From contig JAJTUP010000005.1 in assembly GCA_021399435.1 (NCBI GenBank), positions 1,302,001-1,366,000 of the forward strand: a DNA stretch of 64,000 bases, in the 5' to 3' direction. A program made the position numbers and the translations under genes. The stretch comes from Diaporthe sp. PMI_573. Lineage: Eukaryota; Ascomycota; Sordariomycetes; Diaporthales; Diaporthaceae. Below are positions 24,756-37,130 of the stretch, in pieces; the first letter of the stretch is position 1; each line of letters begins with the position of its first letter. The notes beneath the pieces are model-generated. The model was not told the DNA's origin, did no database searches, and saw nothing but the letters and a program-made list of their open reading frames with translations.

Positions 24756-27700
24756 GGTGTCGATGATCGCGGTGAGCTTTCGTCGAGAGACGGCGCGATC
24801 GAAGGAGAATGAACGTTCGTCCTGGTCCTTGTTCAAACCAAGCTGCTGCAGTTTTTCATAATTCGTAGGTGTTGGGCTGATCCCTCAAGCCATCGACAAC
24901 TCCACGTTGCGGCCGGTTTGAGAAAGGAGTGACTGAGGGTGGGTTTGATACTAAAGCGCACCCAGCGCGCGCCGCGGAACAATAGTGACAGTCGCAAATG
25001 CAATGATCGTAGATTGGTCGGCGGGGGAGAAGAAGAATCAAAAGGTGATAACGATTTGGACCAGCCTGGGAAAGAGATCGACACCACAATGGCAAGGGTC
25101 TGGGCCCGGGAAGAAAGTAAGAGAGTTTCGTGGGCAGGGAATGGGGGAATGGGGAGTGTAGGAGGTGTCGAGTCAGCCATGTGTCGACGTGACAGGGTTA
25201 CTATCCACAACGGGGAGTTCATCTCCAAGCGAGGACAGACACCGAGCACCAGACTCGCGGAACAGGCCGGCGCGACGTTGAGCCTAAAAAGTCTAGACAG
25301 ATTGCCGAATAGGGCGTGGAGGCGGCCTCGCCGCCCTTGGCAATAGCTTGTAATTAGTGATCCTCCAATCCAGGACTTGTTCTCGGATTCGAGATGGTGA
25401 CAACGTCTCTGCTTTCCAAGTATACGGGCCTCCCGTCCCAAGGTCAAGCAGCAGGCGTGCATCTCTGCCGAACTACACTAGGTTGCACCGGCGCTTCACT
25501 GTTCAGATCAGGCGCGCGGTGATCTAGAGCTGCCCAGGTGCCGGGGGCCCCGCTTGCCGACGCAGCGAAGGGACTCAGCCTCCAGGCCGTTGTGGGTGGG
25601 ATGATGCAGGGACAAGTAGGATGCAGGGGCTTTAAATTGAGCCTTGCATGCAAGGTTCATGACTCTCACACCACATAGCATGAAGTCTGTGGCGTGGAAC
25701 AGCCTTAGCCGCTTGCGGCTCATTCAGCCCCGTCGGGTGGAGCAAATGCCCCATGCCAAGATGCTTGTGTGTCCTGGACCAATGGAAGCAACATCCCCAA
25801 GCTTTGGATGAAGTTTCCTCTTGATTGACGATGAATATATAGCACACCAGGATAGACAGGCCGATCGATGGACGATCGACCGTGGAGGGGCTGAAATGGT
25901 CACCTGTAAAATGTTTGCTGATAGAATCTCTAGATCCAAAGATCAGATGGGTTCCAAGTTGATTGCCGAGTTTCGCGATGCCAGGAATTTCTGAGTTCGG
26001 TTCAGCTGGTTTCAGCGTTGCAAGAATTCAATTACGCTCGAGAGTCATGACTTTGGCCAGGTGATGAGCGCGTACTCACGGTGGAAATTGACCCGAGTGA
26101 GCAAGTGGCAAGAGCGGGACCGCAACAGCCGGGTAGAGTTAAAGTATTTCCGAGACGATGAGGTCGATCTGAAAGATGCTTAAACTTGCAGACAAGCAAC
26201 CAAGGATAGGCCGATGTACTTGTGGCTCGCACAGGCTCAAACGGAACAGTGGGGGTTGTACTCTGTACATTTGTTTTCCAATTGATCTTTATTCGTAAGA
26301 GAAAGATTTCCGGAATCGTCCACTGAGATCAAGATATCGCGGCTGTTGTTTGCCTACAGTCCGGCGTGTTGTCCCGAATTCTTGGTGCTGAACATATTGC
26401 CGGGCACACTTCAGTCAGACCTTCAAACATGGTCTGATGTAGACATGTTAATCAATGACATAACAGTGATCTCGTCCCGAATAGATCACAGAATGCTGGG
26501 CTCTCATAGTGCTATTCTGACTAGTATTGAGGGCTTCAACCGCTGTGCGATTGGCCCTTCATGAACCCCACAAGATATGGCAGCCAACGAGATACAGGGA
26601 AACAAATCGAAATATAGAAAAGTAGCGCGGTTATGTCAGGGATGGGGATGGTATGGGCGATAATACTGGCTCCTATAGGCCAAGAGGTCACTCCAGCCTT
26701 AATGCCCACAAACCTTATTCGAATCTTCAATATAGAATTTTAAGCATGCATTCGATGCTGTCAGTTCCCTTTCTCCCCAGCCTGTTCGTCCCGTGGATGC
26801 CGTTGGAAACGTTGACACAAGTCCGTTGGGGGTGCAATGAGAATTGGCACGGCCGCCTTGGGACCCGGTGTCTAAGACCTATCAACCCATAGCCAATGAG
26901 AAGGACGAGATTGAGGGTTGTACTTCACCCCTGGTTTGGCATCAAACACTGGCTCACCACGGCTGTATCTAGAGAGCAGGCTGAGGAACTCAGTGCAATT
27001 TCGGAAAACTTCTTCACGCTACTCTCCGATGCTTCGAATAGCTACTTGGCGACAGATTCTTATCGTTTCAGTCGCGGAGGTGTTGAAGCCAATGTGGTAT
27101 GGTTAGGACGGTATCACCGGATATCGAGAAGCGAGGTTTCAAGGGGGGCGGACCTGAACGATAGCTTGGCAAATGAGCTACTAGCTCGTATCGTAGAGCA
27201 AGCGATAAAAGCGTGCCAGGGACTATGCAGTTGATCCAGCTTTAGAAAGTGAGGATTGATAGAAAATCATTTGATAGAGATGCTGTGGACTGTATCCCTT
27301 AATGCTAACCAGCGATGAAGCCTGAGAGAGCAAGAGAAGACATCTGGAAATGAGAACTCAAGTAGGAATTCAGGATTCTCAAGGGTGCTCAGACAAGAAA
27401 GCCCACTCCAGAGCCCACAGCTGATCCACGAAATATGTTGGCTTCTGCAATACATGAGTTATTAGAGCCCAAATGGAATGCAGCGTCGCGCCTTGCCCTA
27501 CGTGAAGTAGGATTGTAGACACCGTAGTCAAAAGAGCGGAGCAGTGAAATGAAATTGCAAGTCTGGATGCCATTCAACGAGGCTTTACGGATATGCTTCT
27601 CTTTTTTTATGCTTGTCATCTGAGTGCTTGTCATCTGAGTCAACCGGGGTAAGTGGACAAAAATTGTCAACATTTCTTTCTGCTCCGAGGTGCCCCAGCT

Positions 27701-29218
27701 CGACATCAGGCTCAAGGGGGCAAGAGTGAACAATATCTCATGAAGCGACTCCTCTACACTGAGGGATCTGTAGTTCAGACCTTGGGGGAAAATCTGAAGC
27801 TGAACTGTGACCAGGCTATTTCGGCCTTCTTGAGCGATCCAGCACAGACGGCGTTCAAGTTGTTCAATCTCGATGCGCTGCGACTATCTGGATTTGCCTT
27901 TTCGGAACTGGAGAGTTCTGCTGCTGGATCTAGTGAGGATTTCAAGCGATGTTTCTTCTTTAAAAGCGATCCATACAGAATATGAAAGAAAATCCATGTC
28001 CAGTATGGCCAGTGTGAGAGAGCGACGACTGGCCTATGGAGAACTTGGTCCGCGTTGGACGCCAATCATCGCTGCCGCCGTCATTGAGGTTCACCTCGAT
28101 GGGCTCATCCATTTCGAGCATCGCACTCCAACGGCGAAGGTCCAGAAACTCGGCGCCAAAATCCTTGGCAGGGGTCGCCTTCAGTATCCTAGAAACCTAT
28201 GACAGCTAAATAGATTGCGGTGCCTGAGCGTTGAATGATGGCTACAGAAGCACGGGCTGGAGCGGCTGCCAGTGTCTGTTGACACCCCAAGTCGCATGAT
28301 TGGCGATCGGTTTTTGGATCGGTTTTTGTTCCTGAGAGTATGCTGTGTGACCGGCAACTTTATTTCTCCTATTTCTCCTCCGTCAATCAAAGAGCGGATT
28401 GACGATTTGTTGAGGACCGCCTGCTCAATGTAGACATGTCCCGGTGTTCTGTACACAGTAGCTTCGGAATCGCCTTCGGAATATTCGGGGGCGATGATAT
28501 GCCCAGCTGGGATGTCGCTGCACGTCGCTTTTTTTCATGCGTTGAGGGCTGTTTTTAGACAGCCTGCACCGCACTGGGCAGGTATATGCGCCGGGGGTGT
28601 CATCCCAGTCCGTGCGTGGATGGCCTGCTGCTCGAGCTGTCGAGCCTGTCGAGCTAGGCCCTGGCCCTGGAGCTGCTCGGGCTGGGGCAGTCGGGCAGCT
28701 CGGGCAACCGTTACTCGACATGCCATGTGGGCCGCGCGGGGAGGCACCTGCCACTTCGAGGATAGGCGCGAGCACGATATCGACGCGGAGCAGCGACTCA
28801 ACGTCAGTGATCCCTCCCAGAAGCGGCCACCACCGGCCTATCGTACCGCTTACCTGCATATCCTGTCCTCTTTCGACGTGACGGTGCTGTGATATGCTTC
28901 CTTGGTTGCCTTGAATTCGATCGCGACGTAGCAGCAGCACCCACCGCTACTGACCTTGGCCGGCCGTCGCGTTGGGGGTGCCCACCAGAACTGCACTGTA
29001 CTGCAGCTCACCACCACCCACCACCACGGGCAAACCTCCCCTTGTGCGTGTAGCAGCGTCAGAGACTCGGTAAGTCTTCCTACCCCCCTTCTTGGCTCCC
29101 CTCACTATTGAGGTATATCAATACCTGGTGCGTCTTTCCACTCGTGTGACAAGGCCAGGGCGTTCGAGCTGGGTGTGTTCGTCTGTCTGTTTGCCTCTCC
29201 GTCTTTGAACTTGCCAAG
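24756..29218. other. Gene-poor 4.5 kb interval
   Basis: No gene is supported. The longest candidates are 26896-27234 (+, 112 codons), 27653-27985 (+), 27873-28202 (+) and a GC-rich stretch at 28494-28892 open on both strands. None shows a known domain, consistent splice sites or clear codon bias. The 28610-28710 part is a low-complexity GAGCTGTCGAGC-like run. The left end holds the promoter of the lectin-like gene and the right end the promoter of the S28 peptidase gene. A decayed gene around 26.6-28.2 kb cannot be excluded. Confidence 0.35.
27611..27640. repeat. Perfect 15-bp tandem duplication
   Basis: GCTTGTCATCTGAGT occurs twice head to tail (27611-27625 and 27626-27640), just after a short T run. 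It is probably a replication-slippage product. Confidence 0.8.
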
Positions 29219-30976
29219 ATGGCGTCCAAGACCAGTACCAAGGCCGTCCTCTTCGGAGCACTGGCCCTTGCAACCGGTGCCAACTGCCTCCGGACCTCGT
29301 TCTCTGTCAGTGAGCTTGGGGACTTCGCAGCAGGCGAGGCTTCGCTGCAGGAAGAATACAGCAGCGTCCAAGCAGCCGCCGCTGTTGCTGCCGACACAAA
29401 CCCCAGCCTGCTGTACCCGGCTCATAACCTGTCTGTGCCGGTCGACCACTTTCACAACGACACTTTGTATGAGCCTCACGTGAGTCCCAGACCCCCTTAC
29501 TTGAACACAGCCGCCTTCCAAGTTGCTAACTTGAGGTCACCCTAGACAAATGACACTTTCAATCTGAGATACTGGTTCGATGCGAGCCACTATCAACAAG
29601 GCGGGCCTGTCATTGTCCTGCAAAGCGGAGAAACCTCTGGTGTTGGCCGACTGCCTTTCCTCCAAAAGGGCATCGTGTCCATCCTTGCGCAAGCTACGGG
29701 TGGCCTGGGGGTTATCCTGGAGCACCGTTACTATGGAACGAGCTTCCCGGTCTCCGACCTGAGCATCGAAAGCCTGCGGTTCCTCACGACGGACCAAGCC
29801 TTGGCTGATATGGCTTATTTTGCTCAGAACATCAAGTTTCCAGGGCTCGAGGATGTCGACCTCACATCCGCCAGCGCACCATACATCGCATATGGAGGCT
29901 CGTACGCTGGAGCATTTGTGGCCTTCCTCCGCAAGCTCTACCCCGATGTCTACTGGGGTGCCATTTCAAGCTCTGGTGTCACAGAGGCCATCTATGACTA
30001 CTGGGCGTACTACGAAGCCGCGAGGCTCTATGCACCAGGTGACTGTGCGACCACCACCCAGAAGCTGACCAACGTCGTCGACAACATCCTAATCGGCAAG
30101 AACGGCACTGAGTGGGTGCAGAGGGTGAAGGATGTGTTCGGGCTGGGCAATGTCACCCGGGACGATGACTTCGCCGGCTCAATCTCAGGCGGGGTTGCCG
30201 GCCTGCAGAGCACCAACTGGGACCCGGCTTTAAACAGCACCAGTTTTGGCGTGTATTGCGACACCGTATCCAGCGATGCAATCATCTATAACGCCACGGT
30301 GTCGAGGAAGGCCGAGGCTGTCGAGATACTGAAGGCCGGAGGCTATGAGGACGAGGTCGACACGCTCACGAACCGGTTCCTCAACTACATCGGCTACGTC
30401 AACCGCACCGTCGTTGCCAGCTGTGCGTCCCGGGGGTCAACCCAGGACGAGTGTGTGACCAACTACGACTCCGACTTCTACAAGCAAGACGACATCACAC
30501 AAACCTGGCGGGCGTGGCCCTGGCAATACTGTTTTGAATGGGGGTACCTCCAGACCGGCTCGGGAGTCCCGGAAGACCAGCTCCCCCTGATCTCCCGCCT
30601 GGTTGATCTCGACTACTCTTCGGTCATCTGCAAAGAGGCGTTCAACATTACCACACCCTCGCAGGTTGAGCGCATCAACCAGTGGGGCGGATTCAATATC
30701 TCATACCCGCGGCTGGCCATCGTTGACGGCGAGAAGGACCCCTGGCGACAGGCCACACCTCACGCCATCGGCCTACCGGATAGGGTGTCCACAATAAGCG
30801 AGCCATTCATCTTGATCAAAGACGGAGTGCACCACTGGGATGAAAACGGGCTGTTCCCAAACCAGACGACAGCTGACCTGCCACCTGCTCCTGTCAAGGA
30901 GGCTCAGGCTCAGGAGGTCGAATTTGTCAAGGCCTGGGTGCAGGAGTGGAAGCAGGCGAAGAGTACGGCTGCCTAG
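29219..30976 (+). CDS. Secreted serine peptidase, family S28 (prolyl carboxypeptidase/DPP7-like)
   Basis: Two exons (29219-29479 and 29546-30976) encode 563 residues. The N-terminus is a signal peptide ending near GANC. The catalytic Ser206 sits in GGSYAG, the acid residue is in DGEKDPW and the histidine in GVHHWDE, in the S28 order Ser-Asp-His. WRAWPWQYCFEWGY, FDASHYQQGGPV and EHRYYGTSFPV are further family signatures. About ten NxS/T sites suggest heavy glycosylation. S28 enzymes cleave Pro-Xaa bonds near peptide ends and work best in acid, so a role in extracellular or vacuolar protein breakdown is likely. Family length is normal and no key residue is missing. Confidence 0.95.
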
Positions 30977-31686
30977 GGCGCCTTGGATAATGAGATGTGT
31001 TACTAACCAAGCAGCAGGTAAATCCGAACAATCTGTGCCCGAGGCTGAGATGGAGCTGTAGTGGATAATAATGTGAGGCATGTGGAGGACCTGTCGAGCA
31101 CCTGGCAGCATGAGTGAGGCTCAAGTCCTTGCTTGAGAACAGTGGGGCCAGTAGATGCAGATACAATATACACACCAATCCCATGAGATTCTGTAAATAA
31201 TAATTACAGACACCCTGTGCCAGCTGTGTCACTTGTGGAGGTGTGAATAAATGCAAATGCATGTACCCAGGTACAGAGAAGGTGGTCCGTGCACCTGCTA
31301 GTCCCCGCAGTTAGGCTGGGGAGGGAGGCTCCTGGTGCAGTAGCTGCTGGCTTGAGCGCGATTCACCTTGTCGAGAACGCGACAGCAAAAAAACTGCTGC
31401 CGCAAACAATCCATCATTTCGCATCCATTCCACCCCTCGTCATTGTCGCCCGCCACCACCTCTGCTGCCACAACTCTGCTTGTCCGAATCGACCTTTCAG
31501 ACCCCCACATCTGGTGCCATTTGATTGCTCTGCGGCGTGCTGCAGCCCCGCCGCCGGGCCCAGCCTGACCCTGAAGCCCACCAGTTCTCGGACCCCGTCG
31601 TCGCCCTCGTCCTCGACCTCCCTTTGTGGCGCCTGTGCGTGCAACAACCCTTATGCGATAGCAATCTAGTACAAAAAGCCGCTGCA
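30977..31686. other. Intergenic, no gene seen
   Basis: 3' flank of the peptidase gene and promoter/leader of the Snf5-type gene. The frame at 31525-31686 is open upstream of the chosen Snf5 start but has no ATG better placed than 31687. Confidence 0.5.
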
Positions 31687-33595
31687 ATGCCCTCAAATTC
31701 AGCACGAGAGGAGCCTCAGGCCTTCTACTCCACTTATGCGCCTCGGTTGCGAGCCTACAGAAACTCTCTGCTCACACCTGCTCTGCAATCCTCGCAACCA
31801 TCGGGCCCTCTGTCCCGGACCACAAAACGAGGGACCACAATCATCAACTACGCAGAAGACGGCTACGACTATGATGTATCCGAAGATGACAACTCGCGAC
31901 GGCGACCCACCGGGCTGCGCAGTCTGCGCCGCGAAGACAGCGGTGCACAGATCGACCCCGGCGATAAGTTCGACAAGGAGACCTTCGAGCCCGTCGAGGT
32001 GCAAGGCGTATATCGAGACTGGATAAACAAGTCTAAGCAGGGCCTCTCCGATATGCAGAACTATGCGCAGTCCTGTCTACCGCTTACCCTCATTCCCATC
32101 CGCATCGACCTCGACATCCCAGCCTTTGCGCCCCTGCCCGCGCACCCCATGCCAGCCCCCAACATGCCGGGCATCGACTACGCCGCGCTGCAGTACAAGC
32201 AAGGCGAGATGACCATCCCGTATAAGCTCCGGGATACGTTCTTGTGGAACCTGCACGAGACATTGGTGACCACCGACCAGTTCGCGGCGACCCTGGTCCA
32301 AGACCTCGACCTTCCCAACAGGAATCTGACCATCGCCGAGATCAGCAAGCAGATCAGGACCCAGCTCGAAGAATACGCCGGCGTCGCGCTGCATCCTCTC
32401 TTTCACTCACATGCAGACGGTAGCGAATCAGCTCCCCGGCAGAACGGCACCAGCATACCACCAACTCCCCTACTCAAGGCCTCTGGTGGCTCCGATACGC
32501 CCGCTCGAAGCGGCCTGTCCCACCTGCCCGCGACCCCATCTGCCCTCGGGACATCGACACCAATACTTGGGGCTACGGGAGTACCAACACAGGACACCGC
32601 CGCCGAGGTCACCGCGACTGCGGAACACGTCACAGCCGACTCGGACGACCTTAACCCCGAAGACACCTACCGGTGTATCATCAACCTGAGCATCAACCTC
32701 GGGAACCAGTTGTACACGGACAGGTTCGAATGGTCGCTCCTACACCCTGCGGGCACCGCCGAGGCATTTTCGAAGCAGACATGCGCCGACCTTGGCCTGA
32801 CCGGCGAATGGGTCCCAGCGATGACACACGCGATCTACGAGGCCGTACTGCGACTGAAGAAGGAAGCCTGCGAGTCGGGTGGCGTGATATCCGGCTGGGT
32901 GGGCGCGAGCGCCTTGAACAGCGGCGACTTCCCGAATGACGCGGCGATCACGACACACGGGGAGCGGGCCGGATGGCGATATGACCCCGAGCATCTGGCG
33001 GACGAGTGGGAGCCCAAGATAGAGACCCTGTCGAAGGAGGAGATCGAGAAGCGCGAGGGCGACCGCGAGAGGCAGATCAGGCGGCTCCGGCGGGAGACGG
33101 CGCGGTTCTCGAGCAACACGGGTATGATGGGCGGCGTGCCCGCCGGCTTCGGGTTCACAGGCCTGATCGAACAGGAGGAGGAGCGGATGGGCCGGGGCGA
33201 GCGGAGCAAGAAGAAGCGGCGGTTCAGGAGCCTATCGCCGCTGGGGAGGGCCAGCACGCCAGGAGGCCGGTTCACACCCGATGTTGGCGGCGGCGGCGGC
33301 TATGGTGGCGGCGGCGGTGGCACGCTGACGGAACAAGAGCGGTTCACGTGGAGGTGCCACCATTGCCGGGTATGGGGCAGCAGTGTCTGGGCTGTCCGCG
33401 ATGGGCCCCATGGACCAAGGGTGAGTTTTCTATTTCCCACAATCCAGAATGAGGTGTGCGCACTGCTACTTGGAATAATCACTAACGCTGGTCCGGCAGA
33501 CTCTATGCAACAACTGCGGCTTCATGTACGAGCGGGACAGGAAACTGCCGCGATGGACCAAGAATCTACACGGTAGGGACTCCAGGCCCCAGTAG
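31687..33595 (+). CDS. SNF5: Snf5/Sfh1-type chromatin-remodelling subunit with C-terminal GATA-like zinc finger
   Basis: Two exons (31687-33420 and 33500-33595) encode 609 residues. The SNF5/SMARCB1 domain runs from about 125 to 425: LTLIPIRIDLDI and FLWNLHETLVT...FAATLVQDLDLP in the first half, then CIINLSINLGNQLYTDRFEW in the second. It is split by a Ser/Thr/Pro-rich insert (about 245-320). Arg/Glu-rich helices and a Gly-rich run (about 535-552) follow. The end is WRCHHCRVWGSSVW...TLCNNCGFMY, a Cys-x2-Cys/Cys-x2-Cys finger of GATA type interrupted by the intron. Filamentous-fungal Snf5/Sfh1 proteins are core members of SWI/SNF or RSC remodelling complexes in the nucleus. Choosing between Snf5 and Sfh1 needs a phylogeny. 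Confidence 0.92.
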
Positions 33596-34156
33596 TAGCC
33601 TGTGGTCCATTGTTTTCCTGTTCTTTTCTGCGATTGGTTGGAATTTCAAGGAGTTCCGAGGGGCTTTACAAATGTCAATTGTACGAAATGATGGTCTAGG
33701 GAGGTTCTCCTGGGTGGTGAGGACTGGGTCAAAAAAGTGGTGACCCACGTTCCTGTACGAGTACCTAGATAGATAGATGACGGTGATGTTAATAGCCCTT
33801 ACTGCAGCTTTCAGCCTGGTTGACAGGTATGCTGGGTGGCTGGGTACTGGCGGATGAGAATGGATGATTCGGAACAGAAGATTGTCCAAAGTAGGACCAC
33901 ATTGTCTCAGTGTGCACACACGTAGAAGTACCTTAGGGGCTGGTCTCTTGACTGTTGCCGCCCCCGTCGTCAGGTAAGACAGTACCCACTAGCGCGACGA
34001 ATCCCGGGCGTGTCTAAGAGGTGGGGCGTCAACGTTTGTGCTTCCCGCATGCTCTTTTCAGCAATCCTCGAGGTCACCCGGAAAGACATGCGGCCCGAAG
34101 CACTGCATCTGATCCCTCTGTGACCTATGGCCGCGGTCATGCTTTACTGATTCCTA

Positions 34157-34188
<32 letters not shown>

Positions 34189-34223
34189 ACCCCCCCCCCA
34201 AGCAGCTCGTACGATGCAAAGTC
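33596..34223. other. Intergenic with homopolymer tract
   Basis: No gene is seen. It holds the T25-A8-C10 tract listed separately and a short GATA-like run near 33766-33778. Confidence 0.45.
34157..34199. repeat. Compound homopolymer tract T25-A8-C10
   Basis: Twenty-five T (34157-34181) are followed directly by eight A (34182-34189) and ten C (34190-34199), 24 bp before the proposed ATG of the next gene. Three pure runs back to back are rare in real sequence and may mark a low-quality or gap-closed position. Confidence 0.9.
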
Positions 34224-36627
34224 ATGTTGACGGCAACGCGTCGGGCGCATCAAACGCCGACAGGCGAAAACCCGTGTAAGGAGACCGAGGCCAAGACATG
34301 GATCACCACCACCTACACAATGACTTTGTTCCGTTCACTCGTGTTGACCAGGTGATTAAACAGGTCTATAGAGGATGCTGTCGGCAACGCCTTCTTGCAA
34401 CTACTGGCTGAGACGGACGGTCAAGGCCAGGACCAGGTGTATGTGGCCGAGCCTCCGTTCTTCCCCCCTTGTTCTCTATTTCGATGCTTGGGCACAACCA
34501 TGTGCTTGAACATGTTGGCGCTAACTAGAATCAGTGGCACTCCTCCAAATAATGAGATAATCCAAGCATTCGCGAGAGACGTGAGGCGCCGGAAGGAGGA
34601 GCCTCCTGGTTCTTATGATGACTTCATCGATCTTGCTGCCTCGGCCGCCGCCCGTGTGCTCGCGTGCGGTCCGAATTATCCTGACGAGTGCGTCTGATCA
34701 AACCCAAACGAGTCCCATGTGAGATGGTCCTGATATGAGCTAGCAGACGCAAAGACCCTACGCCTCTCACGCTCTACCGGAGGATGCTCAGGCTCGTGAA
34801 GCGTGCATCACCAGGGATCGAGTCCAAGTCCGTTTCTCAATATTCCCCTAGAGAGTTCACTTGTTTACAAGGTGCAGTTCAGATCCGCGTCGGCAATCTT
34901 CGAGTGAGCGAGCTCAGCGGCTGGATGACGACCACGAGTTGGAGACTCGAAAGCGCCAGCAACTCCTGGGTGAAGCCTACGACACGGGCTTCTCGGCCGG
35001 TTTAGAGGCAGGTACCCGGACAGAGGCTGCTAAGCGCCAGACGGATTCAGTACAAACGGAGCAAGCCTATGCTGAAGGTTTTGCGGCTGGCCAGCGTCGC
35101 TTGGTGAACAGTGAGATCGCTTTTGCTTTCGCTAGAGGTCAAGAAGCCGAGCAGCAGCGAATTCGCGCTTATCTTGAGCAGGGAGAACAAAGCGGCCAAG
35201 TCAGGGAGATTTTAGAACGGCTTCTGGGAGCGACAACTGAGTCTCATGGGCCTTTGCAACACACCAGGCCCGCGAGTGCGTCGACAACAGACGCAGCAGC
35301 ACAAGATTACCGGCAATATTCAAGGAGAGGCTCAGATTCCAGCCGTACAAGTCCCCCAGCCAGATTGCCAGAGGCTGATACTGCTTCTGATGCTTTGGAT
35401 TCGTCCCTCATAGGATCTCATCCGACTATGCATCAGATGCCGGCCCCAAAACCAGCCTCTGAAACGGCCACCTTGCCCAGACGACATCGTGGCCGGCCGA
35501 GGTTGATTTCCGACGAAAGGGAGAGCCGGAACGCGGTCGCCACGTGTGTCTTCTGTGGTATACAACTCTCACAGAAATCAATCTTGCGACACAAGCGGAG
35601 GCACCACCCAGCCGAACTTGCAGCTGTCGGTGTCCCACTTCACAGCTGCCCCTGCTGGTGGCCCGGTTGTGGTCAGCTTCAAGACAATCTCGTCCACGAC
35701 CAGCTGACAACACACCTCCAGCGGAAACATAACTTCTCGCCGCCCGGTGATCCGAATGCATTCACCGAGAACATCAAGTTCATTAAGAGGATGCCCAAGG
35801 ACCTGCAGATCAGTATCATCGCGGAGGCCGCACAACAGCTGAACGCGGTCCAGCTACGTATCCAGGATGTGGAAGCCCAGCTTCGCCTGCTGAAGCCGTC
35901 ATATGTCAGCCGGCATGGGTTTCCCGACGTGCGCCGTCTCCACGAGTCACGGCCGCGGGTCCTCTCAGCCATACTGCGATCTCGCGGGCGACTGCCGTTC
36001 ATAATACAGGAGCTGCGACAGCTGACAAGGGCGCGCGGCATGAGGAGCCAGGTGCGCGGCGACGAGGGCACGTGGTGGGAGGTCGCCGACGACCTGGAGG
36101 CGGGACTCGACCCCTCGAGCAAGCTGGCCCGGGCTGTCGTCGCCCTCCCGCCGCCGGGCAGCGGGCCGACTGTGCACCTCAACCCGAATACCTTCTCCGA
36201 GGCGCCGAACATGAATGATCCTTCGTGGAGACCCCAGTGCGTCGTGCCTTTACAAACTGGTTGGGATGTTACCGGGCCGGACGACAATCCTACCTGGACG
36301 CGGACAGGTACTGGGGCACGGGATGGCATATCAGAGGTAGCTGAGCCGGCATTCAAGAATGGGTCGGAGTGTGACGAGGATGATGGTCGCTACCAGGAGC
36401 TCATGGAGGAAATCTCTCGCAGGGTGCTGGATGACAACCCACAGTCGGATTGGGACGAGACCAGCAGCGATGAGGGCGGATATGATGAGTCGGCTGATAC
36501 CGAAGATGATGCAGCGCAGGACGGACCTGGACAGCCCAATGGCAGAATGGGGCCTCCACGAAAACGGAAGAGGTCGGCGGCCACGGTTTCCCCGCCGGGG
36601 AGGGTCAAACATCACAGGGCCGCTTAG
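34224..36627 (+). CDS. Zinc-finger protein with AT-hook-like segment, function unknown
   Basis: Five exons are proposed: 34224-34273, 34364-34438, 34535-34687, 34747-34827 and 34872-36627, giving 704 residues. The last exon is secure; the four short 5' exons are phase-consistent but inferred, with introns of only 44-95 nt. Visible features are an Ala/Glu-rich helical region with repeated AYxxGFxAG motifs (AYDTGFSAGLEAG, AYAEGFAAGQRR), a basic RRHRGRPR segment like an AT-hook, a finger CVFCGIQLSQKSILRHKRRHH, and a second Cys/His pattern PCWWPGCG...HLQRKH. The C-terminus is acidic (SDWDETSSDEGGYDES) and ends in a basic RKRKR nuclear-localisation-like stretch. A nuclear DNA- or chromatin-binding role is inferred. 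No family name is recognised. Confidence 0.7.
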
Positions 36628-37130
36628 CTGGTCGGATCCGCGGTCCCGCTCACTTCTACGGCTGTTCTCAAGCTGTGTTAGACTGGTTTGTGCCCTGTGG
36701 CAGTCACCGCAGTCTACTCCCGCCATCCTCGTAGTCTCTTCGTGCGAGTTGCATTCGAGCCATAGGAACTTGCTCCGGCCATTTTCCTGGCGACCCTTGC
36801 TCCCAAGTTTGCTCAATGACATGCCCGAGATTGAACCGTAGGTGTCTCAGACTTGCGTATATGCACACTCAATGAAATGATTTTGGACATATGACCTGTG
36901 AAATAATGAAATCTAGTCGTATACGCTTTCAAATTTGCCTATGATGCTCATATATCTTCATGATTCTGATGCATCTCTGTCATCGAATATGCTCCGTCAT
37001 AGGGTCATGGCCTCAGAGCCACGAGCCTCCTTGACTGGAACATCAAATCCCGCCAAAGAAAACAAGAACCTCCGGTGGAGCTTCGATGCTCTTGAAGTCC
37101 ACGCATATCTCATTTACCGTGAGCGATATG
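36628..37130. other. Intergenic, no gene seen
   Basis: Lies between the convergent zinc-finger and P450 B genes. It is AT-rich with no clear ORF. Confidence 0.5.

Noticed and set aside
28425..28940. ORFs on both strands in a GC-rich block before the peptidase gene
   Set aside because: The sequence is low complexity (GAGCTGTCGAGC-like) and opens several frames at once; no domain or splice support.
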